Shown: one piece after another, positions 27,101-33,431 of the stretch
Position numbering within the stretch: the stretch's first letter is position 1
Layout of the letters: the number at the start of each line of letters is the position of its first letter
NCBI GenBank assembly: GCA_016712445.1
Contig: JADJRB010000001.1
Coordinates: 496,001-560,000, forward strand
Direction of reading: 5' to 3'
Source of the DNA: Acidobacteriota bacterium
Lineage (GTDB): Bacteria > Pseudomonadota > Alphaproteobacteria > Caulobacterales > Hyphomonadaceae
DNA: 64,000 nucleotides
Translations under genes and position numbers: made by a program
The notes under the pieces: model-generated
Database searches by the model: none
What the model saw: only the letters and a program-made list of their open reading frames with translations
Told to the model about the DNA's origin: nothing

Positions 27101-27260
27101 GCGTCACCAGCTCGCGGCCCCGGCGCACGGCGCCCTCGCGCACGGGTCCGGGCAGCACGCCCTTTTTGAGCAAGCCCTCGAGGAGCGCCTCCTCATCAGC
27201 AAATTTCAGGGCGTCGAGCGCATCCCAGTCGACCGGGAGCGAGGCAAGTGTATCAGGCAT
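24126..27260 (-). CDS. putA: bifunctional proline dehydrogenase / L-glutamate-gamma-semialdehyde dehydrogenase PutA
   Basis: A 1044-residue PutA that oxidises proline to glutamate in two steps: FAD-dependent proline dehydrogenase, then NAD-dependent aldehyde dehydrogenase. The PRODH barrel spans about 130-450 (DMLGEGARTASDA, SVKLSALHPRY, RFMVRLVKGAYWDSEIK). The ALDH domain runs from about 520 to the end, with ISPWNFPLAIFTGQ, a Glu in AETGGLN and the catalytic Cys near residue 835 in GQRCSALR. There is no N-terminal ribbon-helix-helix DNA-binding domain, so unlike the E. coli protein it should not repress its own gene. I chose ATG 27260; a GTG six codons upstream lacks a ribosome site. Electrons go to membrane quinones. 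Confidence 0.93.
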   Translation of the reverse strand: MPDTLASLPVDWDALDALKFADEEALLEGLLKKGVLPGPVREGAVRRGRELVTLARAKGRRKGMMESFLEEFGLTNSEGLALMCLAEALLRVPDAATRDDLIAEKIRSGNWGAHQGQSDSWLVNASTWGLMLTGRVIGAPESAKKGPSAFVGGLIRQSGEPVIRAAMMQAMRIMGEQFVLGRTVEEALKRGRRMVKSGDAAHFSFDMLGEGARTASDAARYFKAYENAIAAVAADKDPALLPEHANGVSVKLSALHPRYLAVKEARVMAEMYPKVLKLCEQAKAANIGLCLDAEEAHRLVISLKIFEKLAREPSLDGWTGLGLAVQAYQKRALAVIERLSTLAEVTGRRFMVRLVKGAYWDSEIKNAQVEGYSNFPVFTTKQGTDVHYLACAKAMLAASPAIYPCFATHNAHTLAAVDLLAGAAGVSAFEFQRLHGMGEPLYEAADAGGRVRVYAPVGAHEDLLPYLVRRLLENGANTSFVHSFLDEAVPPEQVVTDPVAKVEVGPRRHPRIPTPPRLYGSGRRNSMGHDLSQAGVRAGFAAAVKALDDGPALAAGALVSGQAVSGGGDMVRAPADTSRVIGAALEADAATIDRALDAAVAAQPAWDALGGAKRAEYLHAMADAMEAEAPRLIAIMSREAGKTLPDGIAEVREAVDFCRYYAQQAASDFAAPVRLPGPTGETNHLSLHGRGVFCCISPWNFPLAIFTGQIAAALAAGNTVVAKPAEQTPLIAFEAVRLFHKAGLPVDSLHLLPGRGETVGAKLTADLRVSGVCFTGGTSTARLINRTLAHRDGPIIPLIAETGGLNGLFVDTTALREQVIDDMIVSAFGSAGQRCSALRIAFLPNATADTLIEGLKGAMNELKMGDPALPDTDTGPVIDAEARGLLEKHLARMATEAKVLHQIDPGAMGAGGCGFGPALVELKSLDQITEETFGPVLHVLRYDPDNIAATGAALHAKGYGLTLGIHSRLESFHAAVKAAMPAGNTYVNRSMIGAVVGVQPFGGEGLSGTGPKAGGPHYLHRFATERVVSVNITAQGGDAELLSL

Positions 27261-27386
27261 GGGAACAGGCGGGCTCACTAGGAAAGAGGCAAAGTCTTGC
27301 GCCTGCGACGCAGGCTTGGCGCAAGAATACCCGCGCGCGCCTTGATGAGCGAGAGGAATTTGGCGGCGATTGGTTTTCCGGGCGCG

Positions 27387-28181
27387 CTAGTGCAGCGTCG
27401 CCTGGAAGCCGCCGGGGGCCTGCACGCGGAACTCGACCCGGTTGCGCCCATTGTGCTTGGCCGCATACAGGCGCTCGTCGGCGCTGCGATAGAGGTCGCT
27501 GAAAGCGAACGGCTGGTCGAAGGCGACCCCGCCTACGCTGATCGACAAGGCATGGCGCGCGCCGTCCGGCGTGAAGTCCGCCCGCGCCACCGCCTGGCGG
27601 ATACGTTCGGCCACATCGGCGGCGCTGTCGGGCGCCTGGCCCGGCATGAACACGCAGAATTCCTCACCGCCCACCCGGCCGACGAGGTCGGTATCGCGTA
27701 CCGTTTCGCGAATCGTCTTCGCGATGAGCTTCAGGGCCTCGTCGCCCTTCTGGTGGCCGAAATGGTCGTTCACCGCCTTGAAGTGGTCGACGTCAATCAC
27801 GAGCAGCGCGCCACCGCCCCGGCGGTCGGATTCCTCGACCCGCTTGAGGTAGCCATCGACCAGTTCGGTGAAGGCGCGCCGGTTGAGCAGCGAGGTCAGG
27901 CTGTCGGTCGCCGCGACCGTCATCAGTTCCTTGTGGGCGATCGCCAGCTGGCGCATCTTGTCGAGCAACAGGAAGAAAAACGGCGGCGCCAGCACCAGCG
28001 GTATCACGACATTGTTCACCGGGTCGGCGCCCCAGCGCCAGCCGCCCGCGGCCACGTCATAGCTGTCGACCGCAAACGCGACCCCGATGCAGACCAGCGT
28101 GCCGACGGCCATCAGCGCGTAGACCCGCGCGCGGCCTTGCGCAGACCAGTCAAGCTTCATGAGGGCGCGCGCCTGTATCAT
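27387..28181 (-). CDS. membrane diguanylate cyclase (GGDEF)
   Basis: 264 residues. Two hydrophobic segments (ALMAVGTLVCIGVAFAV and VVIPLVLAPPFFFLLL) place the N-terminal third in the inner membrane. A GGDEF domain follows from about 95: DSLTSLLNRRAF, then the active-site GGEEF. An intact I-site RDTD lies five residues before GGEEF, so product feedback inhibition is expected. It makes cyclic di-GMP, a regulator of motility, holdfast and biofilm. The start is uncertain: ATG 28181 and ATG 28160 both lack a strong ribosome site. No cognate partner is adjacent. Confidence 0.85.
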   Translation of the reverse strand: MIQARALMKLDWSAQGRARVYALMAVGTLVCIGVAFAVDSYDVAAGGWRWGADPVNNVVIPLVLAPPFFFLLLDKMRQLAIAHKELMTVAATDSLTSLLNRRAFTELVDGYLKRVEESDRRGGGALLVIDVDHFKAVNDHFGHQKGDEALKLIAKTIRETVRDTDLVGRVGGEEFCVFMPGQAPDSAADVAERIRQAVARADFTPDGARHALSISVGGVAFDQPFAFSDLYRSADERLYAAKHNGRNRVEFRVQAPGGFQATLH

Positions 28182-28379
28182 ATTCTGCAGAATGCACGAT
28201 ATTGCTTAAGGAAAGGCTGAGACGCGCCGGCCTGCCGCTGGGCGCTTCACAGGCCGGAAGGGCGCGCTTATACCGCCGGGACGGGTGGGTCCTTGACGGG
28301 GGTTGGGGTAGCTAGGCCTTTACGGCCCAATTCAAGCCCGCCATGTTGCGATCGGCCTCGCGGCCAGGATGGAGCCCTG

Positions 28380-29489
28380 ATGCGAATTATGCTCGTCACC
28401 GACGCCTGGGACCCGCAGGTCAATGGCGTCGTGCGCACGATGAAGCGCATCATCGCCGAGACCGAGGCGATGGGCCATGTCTGGGAGATCGTGCATCCGG
28501 GCGCCGGCTTCATGACCATGCCGCTGCCGACTTATCCCGAAATCAAGATGGGCCTCTGGGGCCGTCCGCGCATCAGCAGCATCTTCCACGAGTTCGAGCC
28601 CGACGCGGTGCACATCGCCACCGAAGGCACGCTCGGCATGGCCGCCCGCGCGGTCTGCCTGACCGAGAAACACCCTTTCTCGACCGCCTATCACACGCGC
28701 TTTCCCGAATATGTTTCCGCGCGCCTGCCGGTACCGGTGAGCTGGGGCTATTCCTTCGTGCGCTGGTTCCACAAGTATTCCGGCAAGGTCATGGTCGCGA
28801 CGCCGTCGCTGATGGCCGAGCTGGAAGGTCACGGCTTTTCGAACCTTGTCGCCTGGAGCCGGGGCGTCGACACCGAAACCTTCACGCCGCTCAAGCGCGT
28901 CGAGGAAGGCCAGCCCGGCGATCCCTTCGCGGGGCTCGCGCGCCCGATCTTCCTGTATGTCGGCCGTGTGGCGGTCGAGAAAAATATCGAAGCCTTCGTC
29001 GGGCTCAACCTGCCGGGCACCAAGGTGATCGTCGGCGACGGTCCGTCGCTGGAAGAGTTGAAGGCCGAGTACAAGGACGCCGTCTTCATGGGTGCGAAGT
29101 TCGGCGACGAACTCTCGACCATCTATGCGAGCGCCGATGTGTTCGTCTTCCCGAGCCTCACCGACACGTTCGGCCTTGTCGTGCTCGAAGCGATGGCCGC
29201 CGGCACACCGGTCGCCGCTTTCGATGCCACCGGCCCGCGCGATGTCATCCCCGGATCCGGCGCCGGCACGATCACGCCGCTGGACGGCGATCTCGCCAAG
29301 GGCGCCCTCGACTGCCTGTCGCTGAGCCGTGAAGCGGCGCGCGCCCACGCTGAAACCTATAGCTGGCGGGCCTGCGCCGAAGTCTTCCTCGAAAACCTGC
29401 AGCCGCTGCCGCCACCGCAGCGCCGCCGTTTCTGGCACAAGATCCGTATCCGCCGCCGCAAGGCGAAACCGGACGTGCCGGTCGCCTGA
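28380..29489 (+). CDS. GT4-family glycosyltransferase (MgtA/SqdX/Agt-like)
   Basis: 369 residues from ATG 28380 with GGAG 6-9 bases upstream. Two Rossmann domains of GT-B fold: N-terminal MLVTDAWDPQVNGVVRTM, HIATEGTLGMAARAV and YHTRFPEYV; C-terminal LYVGRVAVEKNIEAFV and the E-x7-E motif region SLTDTFGLVVLEAMAAGTP. These motifs place it with lipid alpha-glycosyltransferases such as MgtA, SqdX and Agrobacterium Agt, which make glycolipids and in some species replace phospholipids under phosphate limitation. The donor and acceptor cannot be read from sequence. It ends at a strong terminator shared with pstS. Confidence 0.82.
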   Translation: MRIMLVTDAWDPQVNGVVRTMKRIIAETEAMGHVWEIVHPGAGFMTMPLPTYPEIKMGLWGRPRISSIFHEFEPDAVHIATEGTLGMAARAVCLTEKHPFSTAYHTRFPEYVSARLPVPVSWGYSFVRWFHKYSGKVMVATPSLMAELEGHGFSNLVAWSRGVDTETFTPLKRVEEGQPGDPFAGLARPIFLYVGRVAVEKNIEAFVGLNLPGTKVIVGDGPSLEELKAEYKDAVFMGAKFGDELSTIYASADVFVFPSLTDTFGLVVLEAMAAGTPVAAFDATGPRDVIPGSGAGTITPLDGDLAKGALDCLSLSREAARAHAETYSWRACAEVFLENLQPLPPPQRRRFWHKIRIRRRKAKPDVPVA

Positions 29490-29508
29490 CCTGACCTCCA
29501 GACACGAA

Positions 29509-29545
29509 GAAGCCCGGGCAGCTGCCTCAACAGCGCCCGGGCTTC
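29509..29545. terminator. strong hairpin between convergent GT4 and pstS genes
   Basis: GAAGCCCGGGC (29509-29519) pairs perfectly with GCCCGGGCTTC (29535-29545). Inside it GCTG (29521-29524) pairs with CAGC (29531-29534), leaving a CCTCAA loop and one bulged A. The 15-pair stem lies 20 bases after the GT4 stop and 16 bases after the pstS stop on the other strand, so it can serve both. T-tracts are poor on both sides. Confidence 0.72.
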
Positions 29546-29560
29546 GCCTTCTGGCGCCGG

Positions 29561-30664
29561 TTACGGCGTGGTGGTTGCGGCCGCTTTCAAAGTCGCAGCC
29601 GCTTCCTGCGCCTTGCCAAGTTCATCCGGGTGCAGAGGGATCAGGCCCTTCTCGATCAGGTAGCCATCTTCGCCGGCAGCGCCGTCGCTCACCGACTCGG
29701 TGACGAATTCGACGAGGCCAGGCACCAGCGGGATGTTCTGGTCCTTGACGTAGAAATACATCACGCGGGCGAGACCGTACTGGCCGGTGGTGATGTTCTC
29801 GAAGGTCGGCTCGATGCCGCCGAGATGGGCGCCTTTCACCCGGTCGCCGTTCTGCTCGAGGAAGGAGAAACCGAGCACGCCGATGGCGTCCGGCGACTTG
29901 ACGAGCGACTGCACGATGGCCGTGTCGTTCTCACCGAAATCGACCCAGGCACCGTCCGTGCGGATCGTGTGGGCGTAGGCCTTGAACGCTTCCTCATCCG
30001 ACTTCTTCAGCGCGGCGAGTTCCGGCACTTCCAGCGCGCCGAGTTCCATGCCGAGTTCGACGAAGGCATCGCGCGTGCCGGAGGTCGGCGGCGGGCCGAG
30101 CACGAGGATCGGCTTGGCGGGCAGGTTCGGCGCAACCTCGTTCCAGGTCTTGTAGGGGTTCGGCTTGAAGCCGCCGGCGCCGTCCGGAATGTCCTTGGCG
30201 AGCGCGAGATAGAGCTCCGGCTTGGTCAGGTCGAATTGCGGGCCTTCCTTGGCATTGCCGATGACGATGCCGTCATAGCCGAGCGGGATTTCGGTGATGC
30301 TGGTGACGCCGGCCGCGACGCACAGGTTGCGCTCGGAATCCTTGATCGGGCGCGAGGCGTTGGAAATCGACGGCTGCATCGGGCCGACACCCGCGCAGAA
30401 TGCCTTGAAGCCGCCGCCCGTGCCGGTCGATTCGACAATCGGCGTGCCGAAGGAGGTCGTGGCGCCGAAACGCTCGGCGATGGTGCGCGAGAACGGGGCA
30501 ACGGTCGAGGAACCGACGATCTTGATCTTCTGGTCGACGGCGGCCGCAGCGACGGGCGCAGCAGCCGAATCATCTTCCAGTTTCGACAGGTCGCTCTGGC
30601 CGCAGGCGGCCGCCGCCATGATTAACGCCGCCGGAAAGGCCGCTTTGACAAAGGACGTGAACAT
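29561..30664 (-). CDS. pstS: PstS-family phosphate-binding lipoprotein
   Basis: 367 residues. N-terminal signal with AAAAC (Cys21) suggests lipidation. The phosphate-binding motifs of PstS are present: VGSSTVAPF, ESTGTGGGFKAFC and PTSGTRDAF, with the fold of a class of PstS that carries a short insertion. It delivers phosphate to the PstCAB importer in the periplasm. No pstC, pstA or pstB is adjacent, so it is an orphan here. GGAG lies before ATG 30664. A degenerate Pho-box-like repeat array lies 68-107 bases upstream, consistent with phosphate control. It converges on the GT4 gene. Confidence 0.87.
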   Translation of the reverse strand: MFTSFVKAAFPAALIMAAAACGQSDLSKLEDDSAAAPVAAAAVDQKIKIVGSSTVAPFSRTIAERFGATTSFGTPIVESTGTGGGFKAFCAGVGPMQPSISNASRPIKDSERNLCVAAGVTSITEIPLGYDGIVIGNAKEGPQFDLTKPELYLALAKDIPDGAGGFKPNPYKTWNEVAPNLPAKPILVLGPPPTSGTRDAFVELGMELGALEVPELAALKKSDEEAFKAYAHTIRTDGAWVDFGENDTAIVQSLVKSPDAIGVLGFSFLEQNGDRVKGAHLGGIEPTFENITTGQYGLARVMYFYVKDQNIPLVPGLVEFVTESVSDGAAGEDGYLIEKGLIPLHPDELGKAQEAAATLKAAATTTP

Positions 30665-30731
30665 GGGGTCGTCTCCGCTTGGTTTGGCCCGCAATAACTG
30701 GGGATTCGGGCCTTCGCCATACGCGTGTTGC

Positions 30732-30771
30732 ATGACGGTCTTGTAGAGGAAAAACGATACTTTTGTGACAG
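30732..30771 (-). promoter_or_regulatory. degenerate Pho-box-like repeat array upstream of pstS
   Basis: On the minus strand, 7-mers at exact 11-base spacing read CTGTCAC (30771-30765), GTATCGT (30760-30754), CCTCTAC (30749-30743) and CCGTCAT (30738-30732), the first followed by AAAA. The outer two match the PhoB half-site CTGTCAT/C well; the inner two are poor. Position before pstS supports PhoB binding. Confidence 0.4.
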
Positions 30772-30840
30772 TCCGGACAGGGGCGAAATTTCTTCTTGCA
30801 ACTCCGGGAATTATCTCCTATTTGACCCCTCGAAATTGAT

Positions 30841-30927
30841 GTGGCGGACATCTGGGCTAACCCGATAAGGGGGGCCCCCTGTACTAACGCCCAAAGCTGG
30901 TTTGAAGCCCTTTGGAGGTTAGGTGTC
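30841..30927 (+). promoter_or_regulatory. leader of the ornithine decarboxylase gene
   Basis: The 87 bases before the decarboxylase start contain GGG-CTAA-CCC, then the self-complementary GGGGGCCCCC block (30870-30879), and a GGAGG ribosome site (30914-30918). Alphaproteobacterial ornithine decarboxylase genes are known to carry a structured speF leader RNA, so this stretch, possibly starting near 30780, is a candidate. I could not confirm the motif by eye. Confidence 0.35.
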
Positions 30928-32121
30928 ATGCACACTTACGCGACCCCGTATAATATTGTGCGTTCCGAACAACCGGAACTGCCGGTCTATTGCTTCCGTC
31001 CGAAACGCGTGACGGCGGCTGCGCGCTGGTTCGTCGAGAAATTCCCGGCCCAGCCCTTCTATGCCGTCAAGGCCAACCCGGCCCCGCACGTGCTCGACGC
31101 CCTCTGGGACGCCGGCGTGCGCAGCTTTGACGCCGCCTCGGAAAAAGAGATCGCGCTCATCCACGGCCGCTTCCCCGGCGCGCGGATCGCGTTCCTGCAC
31201 CCCGTGAAACCGCGTCACGCGATCAAGCGCGCCTACGAAAACTACGGCGTGCGCATCTTCGTCACCGACACGGTGGCGGAGCTCAACAAGATCGTCGAAG
31301 CCACCGGCCACGCGAAAGACCTGACCATTCTCGTGCGGATCGCTGTCTCGTGCGAAGGCTCGGCGCTGCCGCTCGCCGGCAAGTTCGGTGCCGGCCCGGA
31401 AGAAGCCGCTGAGATCCTCCGCCTCGCCCGCCGCCATGCGGACGAAGTCGGCGTGTCCTTCCATGTCGGCAGCCAGGCGATGAAACCCACCGCCTGGGCC
31501 CAGGCCATGGCCGATGCCAGCCGCATCATCATCGATGCCGGCGTGACCGTGGACATCGTCGATGTCGGCGGCGGCTTCCCTGCGATCTACGCCGACAAGG
31601 CGCCGCCGGAAATGGACGACTATGTCGCCATGGTGATGCGCTCGTTCGAGAACATGTTCGTGCTCGAGAACGCCGAACTCTGGTGCGAGCCGGGCCGCGC
31701 GCTGGTCGCCGAAGCCGAGAGCCTTCTCGTGCGCGTCGACCTTGCCAAGGGCAACACGCTCTACATCAACGACGGCTCGTACGGCTCGCTATATGATGCG
31801 GTGCACGAACGCTGGGACTTCCCGGTGCGCGCGATCGCCGGCGATGCCCGCAAGCTCGGCCGCATGGTGGAATACTCCGTGTACGGCCCGACCTGCGACT
31901 CGACCGACATGCTCGCCGAGAAAGTCTGGCTGCCCGCCGGCCTGACCGAAGGCGACTATATCGAATTCGGCAACATCGGCGCCTATGGCCGCGCGATGGC
32001 GACCCGCTTCAATGGTTTCGGCGAAGCCGACACCGCCATTGTGCAGGATGCGCCCTGGCCGACGCTTTACGGCTCGGTTGGTGCGGAAGTCGTCGCGTTC
32101 GGCGCCAAAGCGACGAACTGA
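30928..32121 (+). CDS. PLP-dependent ornithine decarboxylase (fold type III)
   Basis: 397-residue alanine-racemase-fold decarboxylase. PLP lysine K48 in YAVKAN; HVGSQ, then GGGFP for phosphate binding, EPGRALV, and the catalytic Cys323 in YGPTCDSTD. This pattern is that of eukaryote-type ornithine decarboxylases common in alphaproteobacteria; some relatives also accept lysine. It forms putrescine and CO2 in the cytoplasm. I chose ATG 30928 for its GGAGG; a frame extension to 30841 has no ribosome site. The 3' end overlaps the murI gene on the other strand by 55 bases. aguA/aguB nearby give a second route to putrescine. Confidence 0.87.
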   Translation: MHTYATPYNIVRSEQPELPVYCFRPKRVTAAARWFVEKFPAQPFYAVKANPAPHVLDALWDAGVRSFDAASEKEIALIHGRFPGARIAFLHPVKPRHAIKRAYENYGVRIFVTDTVAELNKIVEATGHAKDLTILVRIAVSCEGSALPLAGKFGAGPEEAAEILRLARRHADEVGVSFHVGSQAMKPTAWAQAMADASRIIIDAGVTVDIVDVGGGFPAIYADKAPPEMDDYVAMVMRSFENMFVLENAELWCEPGRALVAEAESLLVRVDLAKGNTLYINDGSYGSLYDAVHERWDFPVRAIAGDARKLGRMVEYSVYGPTCDSTDMLAEKVWLPAGLTEGDYIEFGNIGAYGRAMATRFNGFGEADTAIVQDAPWPTLYGSVGAEVVAFGAKATN

Positions 32122-32936
32122 ATCTCAGGAAACCCGTAGCGTCTCAGGACGCGCGTGATGCCATCCGTCTCATCCGGCGGGCTGGTGAGGCTGGCTGTGC
32201 CTCCCTGCCCGCCGGAATGAGTATTCTCCGGCAGTACACGGATCGTCTGGCGCGCAATCGCGGCGCCTGAATCGATATAGGAAACGGGCCGCGGCGCCGT
32301 CGCGATCAACTGGCCGCGCACCAGCGGGAAGTGCGTGCAGGCCAGCACGATCGTGTCGATCGCCTCGCCGCCCTCGGCCTCGAACAACGGCGCCTGCGCC
32401 GCCGCATAGGCCTCGGGCGGCACATCCTCCCCCCGCGCATGCGCCTCGGCCAGCCTCACCAGCTCGAGGCTGCCATGCAGGATCACCCGTTTGCCGGCGG
32501 CAAATTCCTCGATCAGCCGCGCCGTGTAGGCCCGCCGGATCGTGCCCGGCGTCGCCAGCAGGCCGATCGTGCCGGTCTCCGTCAGCCGCGCCGCCGGCTT
32601 GATCGCCGGCACCGTGCCGACCACCGGGATGTCCAGCGCCGCGCGCACTTCCGCCAGCGCCAGCGTGCTCGCCGTATTGCAGGCAATCACGAACACATCC
32701 GGTTCGACCGCCTCGACCAGCGCCTTCGCCACCCTCGGCAGCCGCGCCCTCAGGGCCTCGTCCGACTTGTCCCCATATGGGAAAAACCCGGTATCGGCGG
32801 CGTAGTGAACGGACAGGCGCGGTCCCAGCGCGCGGATTTCGCCGGCCACTGTCAGCCCGCCCACCCCGGAATCAAACACCAGGACGCGCCCGCGTGCAGG
32901 CGAGGGTTCGAAGGTAAAGGGCATCGTTTCACTCAT
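32067..32936 (-). CDS. murI: glutamate racemase MurI
   Basis: 289 residues. FDSGVGGLTV near residue 21 and both catalytic cysteines, C86 in IACNTAS and C200 in LACTHFPL, identify glutamate racemase, which supplies D-glutamate for peptidoglycan in the cytoplasm. ATG 32936 was chosen because the motif follows at the usual distance. The C-terminus extends by about 40 residues beyond the core, and the last 18 codons overlap the end of the ornithine decarboxylase gene on the opposite strand. It is a single-gene unit by strand. Confidence 0.9.
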   Translation of the reverse strand: MSETMPFTFEPSPARGRVLVFDSGVGGLTVAGEIRALGPRLSVHYAADTGFFPYGDKSDEALRARLPRVAKALVEAVEPDVFVIACNTASTLALAEVRAALDIPVVGTVPAIKPAARLTETGTIGLLATPGTIRRAYTARLIEEFAAGKRVILHGSLELVRLAEAHARGEDVPPEAYAAAQAPLFEAEGGEAIDTIVLACTHFPLVRGQLIATAPRPVSYIDSGAAIARQTIRVLPENTHSGGQGGTASLTSPPDETDGITRVLRRYGFPEIQFVALAPNATTSAPTEP

Positions 32937-33020
32937 GGCTCGCGCGAATCTAGGCGCATTCCGGCGGGGCGCAATCGGGGCGACACCGCGGCCGGCCTGC
33001 GCCGGGTGGCATAAAACTTG

Positions 33021-33035
33021 TTGTGCAGCGCACAA
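33021..33035 (+). promoter_or_regulatory. 15-bp perfect palindrome, PhaR-type operator candidate
   Basis: TTGTGC-AGC-GCACAA, 29 bases before the next ATG. The core TGC-N3-GCA matches the type of site (CTGC-N3-GCAG) described for the PHB-responsive repressor PhaR of Rhodobacter. Such sites sit before phasin genes, which fits the small gene that follows. Confidence 0.5.
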
Positions 33036-33063
33036 TCGAGGGTTAGCGTCGGAGGCTCAACGG

Positions 33064-33381
33064 ATGGGAAAGCGCGAAATGATGGATTTCTGGCTGAGCT
33101 CCTGGCGGGCCTACACGACGATCACGGCGGCTTCGCTGGACAATCTGCTGACCATGCAGAAGGGCATGATGAGCCTGTCCTCGATCACCCTGTCGGACGG
33201 CTTCGACGGTTCGGACGAGAACTACATGCGCGAAGCTTTCCAACGCGCCGCCGATGCCAATGTGCGCCGCTGGTCGGACACAGCCGACATCCTGCAGGGC
33301 CTGCCGTCCTGGGTGCAGACGATGCACGCGATGCCGGGCACGACGCTCACCAACCTGTTCGACAAGGCCCGCCGCGGCTGA
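33064..33381 (+). CDS. small protein, candidate phasin
   Basis: 105 residues. No signal peptide or membrane segment. The sequence is predicted helical and begins with an aromatic amphipathic stretch (MDFWLSSWRAYTTITAASLDNLLTMQKGMM), then a polar helix (ENYMREAFQRAADANVRRWSDTADI) and a C-terminal tail ending KARRG. The length and helix pattern fit granule-associated phasins, though no family signature is seen. GGAGG lies 10 bases upstream, and a 15-bp PhaR-like palindrome lies in the probable promoter. A phasin role is inferred mainly from that operator. The next gene (AceE-like) starts 50 bases downstream on the same strand. Confidence 0.6.
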   Translation: MGKREMMDFWLSSWRAYTTITAASLDNLLTMQKGMMSLSSITLSDGFDGSDENYMREAFQRAADANVRRWSDTADILQGLPSWVQTMHAMPGTTLTNLFDKARRG

Positions 33382-33431
33382 ACTGATTCCGGCCCCATGG
33401 ACTTGGCCCGCGCCCTGCTTTACCTCGGGGC

